A stretch of DNA of 14,125 nucleotides from assembly GCA_964430275.1 (NCBI GenBank), contig CAYSGF010000316.1:1-14125 (forward strand), read 5' to 3'. The stretch comes from DASTYK01 sp964430275 (GTDB taxonomy: Bacteria > Gemmatimonadota > Gemmatimonadetes > Longimicrobiales > RSA9). The position numbers were made by a program, and so were the translations under genes. The notes beneath the pieces were generated by a model that worked only from the letters and a program-made list of their open reading frames with translations, had not been told where the DNA came from and searched no databases. Below are positions 1 through 5,798 of the stretch, in pieces (position 1 is the first letter of the stretch; each line of letters opens with the position of its first letter).

Positions 1-1
1 G

Positions 2-1066
2 AGCTGGACGTCCGGCGGCGCCACGGTAGCGAGCTACGAGATCGATCGCGGCACGAGCGCGAGCGGTCCCTGGACGCAGATCGACGAGGTCACCGCGCCG
101 ACGACGACGTATCAGAGCACCGGCCTCACCGGCAACACCGCATACTGGTACCGCATCCGCGCGTGCAACGTGACCGGCTGCTCGGCGGAGAGCGCGACCG
201 CAACCGCGACCACGAACCCGAACGAGCCAGCCGCGCCGACGGGACTCGTCGCCACCACAGTTTCGAACGCCCAGATCGATCTGACTTGGACTGCCTCGGC
301 CGGCACCGTCGATGAGTACGTGATCGAGCGCGGAACCAGTGGCACCGGACCGTGGACCGCGAGCGATACGATTGATGGTGGCACAACGAGCTTCCAGAGC
401 ACCGGCCTCACCGGCGGCACGCAGTACTTCTACCGCGTCCGCGGCTGCAACGTTACGGGCTGCTCCGCGAACGCCACTGCGAATGCCACGACGGATCCGA
501 ACGCGCCAGCCGCGCCCACGGGGCTTAGCGCGTCGGCTGCCTCCAACACGCAGATCGACCTGAGCTGGACGGCGTCCGTCGGTACCGTTGATGAGTACGT
601 GATCGAGCGCGGCACGAGCTCGACCGGCCCGTGGACCGCGAGTGACACCATCGATGGCGGACTCACGAGCTTCCAGAGCACGGGGCTGGCCGGCAGTACT
701 GAGTATTTCTACCGCGTCCGCGGCTGCAACGTCACCGGCTGCTCGGCGAATACCACCACGAGCGCGACGACGGATCCCGATGCGCCCGACGCACCGACGA
801 ACCTCGGCGCGACGGCCGCATCGTCCACGCAGATCGACCTCGCCTGGACTGCCCCGGGGGGAGGTACCGCCCCGGACACGTACCGGATCGAGCGGAAGAC
901 CGGTGTCGGCGGGACGTACGCTGCGATCGACAGCGTCCCTGCTGCGCAGACATCCTATCAGGACATTACGGTGGCCGCCGCGACGGAATACTTCTACCAG
1001 GTCCTCGCCTGCAATGGCACCGCCTGCTCCGTCCCATCCGCCGAGGCGAACGCGGCGACTCCATAG
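2..1066 (+). CDS. fibronectin type III repeat protein, C-terminal part (5' end outside window)
   Basis: The frame is open from the left edge to TAG at 1064-1066, and no start lies in the window. Three full fn3-like repeats and the end of a fourth are visible. The repeat starts at 218, 497 and 776 are spaced exactly 279 nt (93 residues). Each repeat shows the fn3 pattern: a Pro/Ala linker with APTGL, then a short strand ending in DL(T/S)W, then EYVIERG, and finally the tyrosine-corner region (FYRVRGCN) before the next linker. Each repeat also carries a conserved Cys pair in the form C-N-x-T-x-C, possibly a disulfide. Such arrays are spacers or binding modules of exported enzymes and adhesins. 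Any catalytic domain would lie upstream of the window. The C-terminus ends plainly after the last fn3 strand, with no PEP-CTERM, LPXTG or visible type IX sorting domain. The fn3 identity is firm; the role of the whole protein is unknown. Confidence 0.9.
   Translation, partial: SWTSGGATVASYEIDRGTSASGPWTQIDEVTAPTTTYQSTGLTGNTAYWYRIRACNVTGCSAESATATATTNPNEPAAPTGLVATTVSNAQIDLTWTASAGTVDEYVIERGTSGTGPWTASDTIDGGTTSFQSTGLTGGTQYFYRVRGCNVTGCSANATANATTDPNAPAAPTGLSASAASNTQIDLSWTASVGTVDEYVIERGTSSTGPWTASDTIDGGLTSFQSTGLAGSTEYFYRVRGCNVTGCSANTTTSATTDPDAPDAPTNLGATAASSTQIDLAWTAPGGGTAPDTYRIERKTGVGGTYAAIDSVPAAQTSYQDITVAAATEYFYQVLACNGTACSVPSAEANAATP
218..1063 (+). repeat. three tandem 93-codon fn3 repeats
   Basis: The units are 218-496, 497-775 and 776-1063. 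The first two are close relatives in both protein and DNA. The third is more diverged: it has a Gly-rich insertion (APGGGTAPD) and ERKTGVGG in place of ERGTS. An incomplete unit occupies 2-217. This is coding-sequence duplication inside the fn3 gene. Confidence 0.88.
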
Positions 1067-1076
1067 CTTCCGACCG

Positions 1077-1109
1077 CTCTGTGCACTCCGCGCGCTCTGC
1101 GGTAAACGG
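1077..1109 (+). repeat. short degenerate tandem 9-mer element
   Basis: Three adjacent 9-nt units, CTCTGTGCA, CTCCGCGCG and CTCTGCGGT, are followed by AAACGG. They lie 10 nt past the stop of the fn3 gene and 59 nt before selD. From memory, similar Y-rich CTCTGTG/CTCCGCG/GTGAA-type strings recur between genes in many environmental bacterial genomes. That recollection is not proof here. No coding role is visible. Confidence 0.45.
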
Positions 1110-1155
1110 TGTTCTCCCCTTCCCCTCCGCACTTTTCTCCGCCCCTGTATCACCC

Positions 1156-1167
1156 TACCATTCCCTC
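1156..1167 (+). promoter_or_regulatory. possible -10 element for a leaderless selD transcript
   Basis: TACCAT at 1156-1161 fits TANNNT and ends 6 nt before the selD ATG. No Shine-Dalgarno sequence precedes that ATG, because the upstream stretch is pyrimidine-rich. A -10 element at this distance would start transcription at or next to the ATG. The matching -35 position (1133-1138, TTTTCT) is weak. Confidence 0.3.
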
Positions 1168-2238
1168 ATGCCAAACCACGACGAACCACGCGACCAGAAG
1201 CCACGCATCCGACTCAGCACGCTGTCGCACGGCGCCGGCTGAGCCTGTAAACTCGGCTCGGCCGAGCTGGCGCAGGTGCTGCGCCGCGTGGGAAGCTTCG
1301 CAGATCCGGCCGTGCTCGTGGATGCGGGTACGTCGGACGACGCCGCCGTGTACCGGATCGATGCCGATCGGGCACTCGTCGCGACGGCGGACTTTTTCAC
1401 GCCCATCGTGGACGATCCGTACGACTTCGGTCGCATTGCCGCGGCGAATGCGCTCTCGGACGTGTATGCGATGGGTGCGCGGCCGCTATTTGCACTGAAC
1501 CTCGTCGCGTTCCCGCGCGACCTGTTGGGCGGCGAAGACGACCTGCTCGGTGCGATCCTGCGCGGCGGCGCGGACGTGGCACGGAGCGCGCGCATCGCGA
1601 TCGTCGGTGGACACTCGATCGATGATGCGGAGCCGAAGTACGGCCTGTGCGTGATCGGAGAAGTGCATCCCGAGCGGATCGTCCGGAACACCGGCGCGCA
1701 GCCTGGGGATGCGCTCGTGCTGACGAAGCCGGTCGGCACCGGCATCATTGCGACCGCGATCAAGCGCGAGCTTGCACCGGACGCCGCGGTAGCCACCGCC
1801 GTCGCATCGATGACGCACCTGAACGAGGGTGCGTCGCGTATGATGGTGGAGTACGGTGCGCACGCCGCCACCGATGTAACAGGATTCGGACTGCTGGGGC
1901 ATCTGCTCGAGATGCTGCGCGCGAGCGGTGTCGGCGCTCGTATCGACGCGGCAGCTGTTCCGCTGCTACCTCAGGCGCGCGAGCTCGCGGCAGGCGGTGC
2001 GGTACCGGGTGGCACGCAAAGGAACATGGAGGATGCGGGCGCCGCAGTGAGCTGGGGGGACTCGATCGATCATGTGATGCGCATCCTGCTCTGTGATGCG
2101 CAGACATCCGGCGGTCTGCTGATCGCGCTGCCGGAGCGGAGCGCCGACGCACTCGTTGATGTACTCGTGCGCGACGGCCACACGGCGGCACGAATCGGTG
2201 TCGTTGCGTCAGGGGTGTCGCGCGTGGTGGTCGTCTGA
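1168..2238 (+). CDS. selD: selenophosphate synthetase containing selenocysteine (Sec25 = TGA 1240-1242)
   Basis: SelD (selenide, water dikinase) makes selenophosphate from selenide and ATP in the cytoplasm, the selenium donor for Sec-tRNA. Reading from ATG 1168 through the in-frame TGA gives 356 residues, the normal family size. The N-terminus contains LSTLSHGAG-U-ACK, which aligns with the E. coli active-site loop SHGAG-C-GCK. Sec25 therefore replaces the catalytic Cys, Cys27 matches the second Cys and Lys28 the catalytic Lys. Further family motifs are GTSDDAAVY (Asp57/Asp58, metal-ATP binding), ATADFFTPIVDDPYDFG, AAANALSDVYAMG, VTGFGLLGHL and DAQTSGGLLIAL. Starting after the TGA (for example GTG 1276) would delete the active site, so recoding is the only sensible reading. 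There is no clear ribosome binding site. The neighbours are unrelated, and no selA, selB or selC lies in the window. The function is certain. Recoding is very likely, but is inferred from sequence. Confidence 0.95.
1240..1277 (+). promoter_or_regulatory. candidate bacterial SECIS stem-loop at the selD UGA
   Basis: Directly after the UGA (1240-1242), GCCUG 1243-1247 can pair with CAGGU 1273-1277 (one G-U). Above an internal loop, CUCGGC 1252-1257 pairs perfectly with GCCGAG 1261-1266 around a UCG loop at 1258-1260. Bacterial SECIS hairpins, bound by SelB, lie within the coding sequence just 3' of the UGA, with the apical loop about 16-37 nt downstream. This one falls at the short end of that range. 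The fold was made by eye, and the usual apical G and bulged U cannot be assigned with certainty. Confidence 0.6.
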
Positions 2239-2256
2239 CTGACGGACGTTGGCGAT

Positions 2257-2293
2257 CGGCTGCCCGCGCTCGATCGATCAGCCGTTTCCTTCC
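2257..2293 (+). terminator. possible selD terminator in the convergent gap
   Basis: CGGCTG 2257-2262 and CAGCCG 2279-2284 can pair, with a 16-nt loop between them. TTTCCTTCC follows at 2285-2293. The site lies 18 nt after the selD stop and overlaps the 3' end of the convergent small gene. The stem is only 6 bp and the loop is long, so this is tentative. Confidence 0.35.
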
Positions 2294-2550
2294 TGCATCA
2301 GGCGGGCACGATACGAGTCGCCCGTTGACCAGTCGATCTCGGCATCCTCGGCGCGCGCTCTGCCGTCCAGCTCCGGGGGATTGTCTTCCACCGACCGGCG
2401 CGACTCGGCCTGCTGCCGCCAGGCCTCGACCTGGCGGGCGCCGGTCTCCAGGCGCGCGCGCAGCCCGGCGCGCCGGCGCCGGCCCCAGCTCGGGTCCAGC
2501 AGATACATGAGGGCTGCACCGCAGCCGACGCCCACGAGAAATGACCGCAT
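2278..2550 (-). CDS. small single-helix membrane protein, YtxH-like N-terminus
   Basis: This encodes 90 residues. The start is ATG at 2550, with a clear GGAGG ribosome binding site 5 nt upstream (complement of 2556-2560), which settles the start. Residues 1-18 form a short glycine-rich hydrophobic helix, followed by LLDPSWGRRRRAG. A helix followed by a Y-x-L-D-P-x-x-G-R-R-R-R motif is typical of small inner-membrane proteins of the YtxH type and of the N-termini of some BON-domain proteins. The arginine cluster would keep the rest in the cytoplasm. Residues 25-90 are charged, probably helical, and rich in Arg, Glu and Ala, with no catalytic motif. The gene converges on selD with 39 nt between stops. 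Its ribosome binding site lies inside an inverted repeat, described separately. The specific function is unknown. Confidence 0.8.
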   Translation of the reverse strand: MRSFLVGVGCGAALMYLLDPSWGRRRRAGLRARLETGARQVEAWRQQAESRRSVEDNPPELDGRARAEDAEIDWSTGDSYRARLMQEGNG

Positions 2551-2551
2551 G

Positions 2552-2584
2552 ATTGCCTCCGTTCAACCTAGGGGCGGAGGCAAT
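2552..2584 (-). promoter_or_regulatory. inverted repeat covering the Shine-Dalgarno of the small membrane protein gene
   Basis: ATTGCCTCCG at 2552-2561 and CGGAGGCAAT at 2575-2584 are perfect reverse complements separated by 13 nt. In the minus-strand transcript the start-proximal arm contains the GGAGG ribosome binding site, and the upstream arm would pair with all of it. The arm ends 1 nt before the ATG. If transcribed, the hairpin would block translation. However, TAGGTT in the loop (complement of 2566-2571) resembles a -10 box. If that box is used, the transcript would begin inside the repeat, and the repeat could instead be an operator. Confidence 0.6.
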
Positions 2585-2661
2585 TTCCGGTCCGGCGTCA
2601 CAGGGGGCGACGGGAGCTGGCGAAGGAAGAGCCGGTGGCAGTGTCGACGGACGAGGCTGCA

Positions 2662-2684
2662 CCGCAGGCCGGTAGTGCCTGCGG
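2662..2684 (-). terminator. hairpin downstream of the 116-residue exported protein gene
   Basis: CCGCAGGC 2662-2669 and GCCTGCGG 2677-2684 form a perfect 8-bp stem with a 7-nt loop. The hairpin lies 33 nt past the stop of the 2718-3068 gene and separates it from the next minus-strand gene. No U-run follows, so termination is only probable. Confidence 0.45.
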
Positions 2685-2717
2685 CTGTCGGCAGTCGTAC
2701 AGGCGCTACGTCAGAGG

Positions 2718-3068
2718 CTACGGCGCGAATGCGTGACGGACGGACTGTCGCCGGGTGTACAGATCCGAGTGCCAGGTCCAGCCCAGTTCCACGAGAACGA
2801 CCTTGTCGGCGAGCTCGGGTGTCCCGCTGCGGACGATGCCGGCCACCTCGAGTGCGCGTGCGAGCAGCTCGTTCTCATCGAGCTCGCGATGGCGCGTGTC
2901 GTTGAGCTGAAGGAGTGCCGTATCGTCCTGCGGCTGGGAGAGCCGCAACGACGTGTACCCGAAGCGCTCACGGAGGTCCGGGAAACGCTCGATGTCGCGT
3001 TCGACGGGAAGCCGGCCGCCGAGCAGCACGGCAGCGAGCGCGGCAGCCGCGATCAGGTAGGTACGCAT
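2718..3068 (-). CDS. small exported protein of unknown function
   Basis: This encodes 116 residues. The chosen start is ATG at 3068, which gives MRTYLIAAAALAAVLLGG, a short positively charged tip and hydrophobic stretch like a Sec signal peptide or membrane anchor. GGAG lies 6 nt upstream of this start. The earlier in-frame ATG at 3107 would add 13 residues ahead of the signal and is less likely. There is no Cys, so it is not a lipoprotein. The mature part is polar and acidic (RDIERFPDLRERFGY, then DENELLARALEVAGIV, then a C-terminal KVVLVELGWTWHSDLYTRR) and matches no family I know. It runs divergently from the polysaccharide deacetylase gene across a 327-nt gap, so the two might share regulation. 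The codon pattern and signal support a real gene. Confidence 0.7.
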   Translation of the reverse strand: MRTYLIAAAALAAVLLGGRLPVERDIERFPDLRERFGYTSLRLSQPQDDTALLQLNDTRHRELDENELLARALEVAGIVRSGTPELADKVVLVELGWTWHSDLYTRRQSVRHAFAP

Positions 3069-3395
3069 GGGAGACTCCGGGTAGCGGGGACCGTTCCATC
3101 GCGGCAATGCCTGTACCTGCCCGCTGCATCGAAGAAACCTTTGGAAACAGTGGAAGTTTTGCTGGTCGGGGAGCGCCGTGAGCGTTACCCACGCCGCGAC
3201 CGTAGCAGGCCCGCAACAACACTATTGCGAAGGTCTCGGAAGGCCTTCCTCCGATCGTCCGCATCCGCACCGACAACTCCCGCTGCCACAACGAGTTTCC
3301 GTTCGTGCGCTGCGGGCCGTCATTCCCGCCGCCCCGGCCCCCGGGTTGCATTGGGAGTCTTCGACTGCGAGTCGCGCTGCCAATCCGATAGGACG
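3069..3395. other. 327-nt divergent intergenic region
   Basis: I see no credible gene here. The region must hold the promoters of the minus-strand exported protein and the plus-strand deacetylase. Two symmetric sites stand out. One is a perfect 12-bp palindrome GGAAGGCCTTCC at 3238-3249. The other is a 5-bp-stem hairpin, CGACT-GCG-AGTCG, at 3362-3374, ending 21 nt before the deacetylase ATG. No convincing -35/-10 pair could be assigned by eye. Confidence 0.5.
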
Positions 3396-4295
3396 ATGGC
3401 CACAACTCTCGAACAGATCGATCGCTCCGCGCCGCCAGCGGAACCCCGGAAGGGAGCTCTCTACCATCACTTCACGGTGGATGTAGAGGAGTACTTCCAG
3501 GTGGGTGCGATGGAGCGCCATGTTCCGCGCGACGCGTGGGATTCCATGGCGAGCCGGATCGATGTCGGGATGGAGCGCCTGCTCGATCTGCTGGCGCGGC
3601 ATGACGCGCGCGGCACGTTCTTCGTCCTCGGCTGGATTGCCGAGCGGCGGCCCGACATCGTCCACGCCATTCTCGACGCAGGCCACGAGCTCGGCTCGCA
3701 CGGCTGGGACCACGCACGCGTGACGGATTTGACGCCGCGCGAGTTCCGCGATTCGGTCAAGCGGACGAAGTCGGTGCTCGAGCACGTGGGCGGGGTGCGC
3801 GTGGAAGGCTTTCGCGCACCGAACTTCTCCATTGTTCCGGGTCGCGAATGGGCGCTGGAGATTCTCGTCGAGGAAGGCTACACGTACGACTCGTCGCTCT
3901 TCCCGATCAGCCGGCGCGACTATGGCTATCCGGGCGGTGGCCGCGACCCCTACTGGATCGACTGCCCCGCGGGCACGCTCATCGAGATTCCGCCGGCGAC
4001 GCTTCGGCGCTTCGGCATGACGATTCCCGCCGCGGGCGGCGGCTACCTGCGCCTGCTGCCGGTTGGCCTCACGCATGCCGCCCTGACTGCAGCGGATCGT
4101 CGCAATGCACCGGCAACGCTCTATATCCACCCGTGGGAGCTGGATCCGGAACAGCCGCGCATTGCCGTACCGTGGCTGACGGCCGTCCGGCACTACCACA
4201 ACCTGGCGCGCACCGAACCCCGACTGGACGAGATCCTGGCCGCCCACACCTTTCGGCCGATCACGTACACGACGTCGCAGATGGTGCATCCCTGA
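3396..4295 (+). CDS. polysaccharide deacetylase with DUF3473 C-terminus (XrtA/PEP-CTERM locus type)
   Basis: This encodes 299 residues of a carbohydrate esterase family 4 (NodB-type) deacetylase, which removes N-acetyl groups from amino-sugar polymers. The metal and catalytic residues are visible: TVDVEEYFQ with Asp29, SHGWDH at 101-106 with metal-ligand histidines His102 and His106, and FRAPNFS with Arg140. TFFVLGW at 74-80 is the usual core strand. The end carries LYIHPWELDPEQPR (His245-Pro-Trp-Glu), the mark of the DUF3473 subfamily found in exosortase (XrtA/EpsH) exopolysaccharide loci. ATG 3396 was chosen because the family begins about 25 residues before the Asp motif. AGGA lies just upstream, with short spacing. 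The frame stays open upstream to 2733, but there it lies antisense to another gene. No signal peptide is seen. An exosortase and glycosyltransferases are absent from the window, so the gene looks detached from its usual cluster. Confidence 0.92.
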   Translation: MATTLEQIDRSAPPAEPRKGALYHHFTVDVEEYFQVGAMERHVPRDAWDSMASRIDVGMERLLDLLARHDARGTFFVLGWIAERRPDIVHAILDAGHELGSHGWDHARVTDLTPREFRDSVKRTKSVLEHVGGVRVEGFRAPNFSIVPGREWALEILVEEGYTYDSSLFPISRRDYGYPGGGRDPYWIDCPAGTLIEIPPATLRRFGMTIPAAGGGYLRLLPVGLTHAALTAADRRNAPATLYIHPWELDPEQPRIAVPWLTAVRHYHNLARTEPRLDEILAAHTFRPITYTTSQMVHP

Positions 4296-4321
4296 TCGAA
4301 GGCCTCCCCGGCCCCGCTCCG

Positions 4322-4360
4322 GAGAGCGCGACGCAGCATCGGTCGCGCTCTTCGCTTTTC
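4322..4360 (+). terminator. intrinsic terminator after the polysaccharide deacetylase
   Basis: AGAGCGCGAC 4323-4332 pairs perfectly with GTCGCGCTCT 4342-4351 (10 bp, extendable by a G-U at 4322/4352) around a 9-nt loop. TTCGCTTTTCC follows immediately. It sits 27 nt past the deacetylase stop, between two convergent genes. The stem could also stop the minus-strand VanZ transcript, although no U-run exists on that side. Confidence 0.78.
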
Positions 4361-4380
4361 CTCCCACGACTCTCGCGCTT

Positions 4381-5610
4381 CTACATCGCTGCCGACGCAC
4401 GTGTCCTGCTTCCGCGCATGCGCCGGATCATTGCCTCCAGGCCGTGACCGGCGCCGAGGCCAGCACCGGCGGCGGCGATCTGGAGGACCGGCGTCGCGGC
4501 GAAGCCGATGAGGGGTGGCACCACGAAGAGGATCCCGCCAACGAGGATGATCGCTGCGAGCGCAAGCCTCCGCCGGCGCGCGAGAAAGCCGGTGGGCAGG
4601 AACGCGCCGAAGAGCCACGCCAGGCTCATCACTCCGCGGACTGCGTTGCTCCATCCGTCCGGGAACATCAACAGCGACCACGTTTCGCCGATCGTGAAGC
4701 CACGACCGCAGCGGCGCACGTCATCGATGGTGAGGCAGGCGCCACCTCGATCCTGCTCGAGCCGCAGCGGCGCGGTGGAACCGATGGGTGGGCCTCTGAG
4801 GACGTCCTCCAGGACCAGGTCCGCACGGTCGAAGCGCAGTGCATCGGCCCGTGTGCGGTAGCGGTACACGAAGTCGTTGCCGTCTGCGCCGAGCAGCATG
4901 ATCTCGCGACCGTACGTATCATAGATGCTGACGATCGGAGCGAGTCCTGTCGGTGGCGGACCAGTGACGAGCATCACGTCGATCACGCCGCTGTGCAATG
5001 CAGTGCGGACACTGTCGCGCTGCTCGATCTTCCAGGGCGGACCAGCGAGCTCGAGCGCACCGAAACGGGACGCGAGCACGCGTCCCTCATACGGCTGCAT
5101 CCCGCCGAAGCGTGCCGTCCATTGCAGGTAGTATGTCGTGTCGGGGAGTGCGGGCGTGAAGAGAAGAAGGCCGCCCAGCAGGAGTACGAGCGTCGCGGCA
5201 CCGACGCCAGCAAACCGCCGCAGTGAGCCGGGGTCCGGCCGCAGCCACCAGTCACGCGTGTGCCCGAGCCACCAGCCGACCGCCGCGCCTGCGCCGTTCG
5301 AGACGACGTCACCGATGTTGGCATCGCGGCCGGCAATGATTCCCAGCTGCGCGGCCTCTACGCCAGCCGAGAACAGCACGCCGATGAGCGCGGTACGTCG
5401 GAGTGATACACCGAGCAGTACCAGGCCGATACCCAGCGGTGCGAACAGCATGACATTCGAGAGGAAATCCGCCACGCCTCGCTGCCCACACGCAATGCAC
5501 AGCGGCGAGCCGGTGCTCGCCGCACCCGGCACCGGTGTGAGCGTCGCAACCATGATCACGAGCGCCGCCGCAGTCACGAGCACGCCCGCAGCCCTTCGAT
5601 GCACGGTCAT
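4381..5610 (-). CDS. VanZ-family membrane protein with an additional LamG-like domain
   Basis: This encodes 409 residues from ATG at 5610. The longer in-frame extension lies antisense to lpd and is not believable. The VanZ core covers about residues 8-150: hydrophobic segments near 8-27, 50-70, 73-92, 103-116 and 134-152. Typical residues include LSNVMLFAPLG (50-60), Glu85/Gln88, and RDANIGDVVSNGAGAAVGWW (95-114). A Cys pair (C38-I-A-C41-G) lies in the first outer loop. Residues about 155-320 form a soluble, beta-rich domain (FGALELAG, IVSIYDTYGREIMLLGADG, FVYRYRTRAD), which I read as a LamG/concanavalin-like fold. Hydrophobic segments return near 325-342 and 348-385. VanZ was first seen in teicoplanin resistance, but most relatives have unknown roles in the envelope or polysaccharide export. 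There is no clear ribosome binding site. Two AACGTT boxes lie just upstream. The VanZ call is firm; the lectin-like reading is tentative. Confidence 0.85.
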   Translation of the reverse strand: MTVHRRAAGVLVTAAALVIMVATLTPVPGAASTGSPLCIACGQRGVADFLSNVMLFAPLGIGLVLLGVSLRRTALIGVLFSAGVEAAQLGIIAGRDANIGDVVSNGAGAAVGWWLGHTRDWWLRPDPGSLRRFAGVGAATLVLLLGGLLLFTPALPDTTYYLQWTARFGGMQPYEGRVLASRFGALELAGPPWKIEQRDSVRTALHSGVIDVMLVTGPPPTGLAPIVSIYDTYGREIMLLGADGNDFVYRYRTRADALRFDRADLVLEDVLRGPPIGSTAPLRLEQDRGGACLTIDDVRRCGRGFTIGETWSLLMFPDGWSNAVRGVMSLAWLFGAFLPTGFLARRRRLALAAIILVGGILFVVPPLIGFAATPVLQIAAAGAGLGAGHGLEAMIRRMRGSRTRASAAM

Positions 5611-5617
5611 ATTCTGA

Positions 5618-5632
5618 AACGTTCCCAACGTT
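5618..5632 (-). promoter_or_regulatory. paired AACGTT boxes upstream of the VanZ gene
   Basis: AACGTT-CCC-AACGTT consists of two identical 6-bp palindromes with a 3-bp spacer, 7 bp upstream of the VanZ ATG. The layout suggests an operator for a dimeric regulator, or an RNA hairpin next to the start. No regulator gene is present to support either reading. Confidence 0.35.
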
Positions 5633-5690
5633 GCTGGAGACGAAGCAGGTGGAACGGAACATCCGCGCCCCGCGCTGCATACCCGCGGTC

Positions 5691-5736
5691 CGCGCCAAAC
5701 AACGAAGCGCGACGCACCCCCGTGCCCCGCGCTTCG
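5691..5736 (-). terminator. intrinsic terminator after lpd
   Basis: CGAAGCGCG 5703-5711 and CGCGCTTCG 5728-5736 form a perfect 9-bp stem. Inside it GCAC 5714-5717 can pair with GTGC 5722-5725 around CCCC. On the minus-strand transcript the stem is followed by UUGUUUGG (complement of 5695-5702). It lies 62 nt past the lpd stop and separates lpd from the VanZ gene. Confidence 0.65.
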
Positions 5737-5798
5737 TCCACCAGTCCCGTAATCCACCCGGCCCCGGCCCCGGTCCGGGACCCCGGCCCGGTCCGTTC

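Noticed and set aside
1240..1242. TGA in selD as a nonsense mutation or sequencing error
   Set aside because: Its exact coincidence with the known Sec position of SelD, with intact frame on both sides and a following hairpin, makes recoding much more likely.
1276..2238. selD as a 320-residue protein starting at GTG 1276
   Set aside because: This would remove the catalytic Sec/Cys-Lys loop that is plainly encoded just upstream, in frame, across the TGA.
2733..3395. Long upstream extension of the deacetylase reading frame
   Set aside because: It lies antisense to the small exported protein gene and lacks any recognisable domain. The family needs only about 25 residues before its first Asp motif, so the start was placed at 3396.
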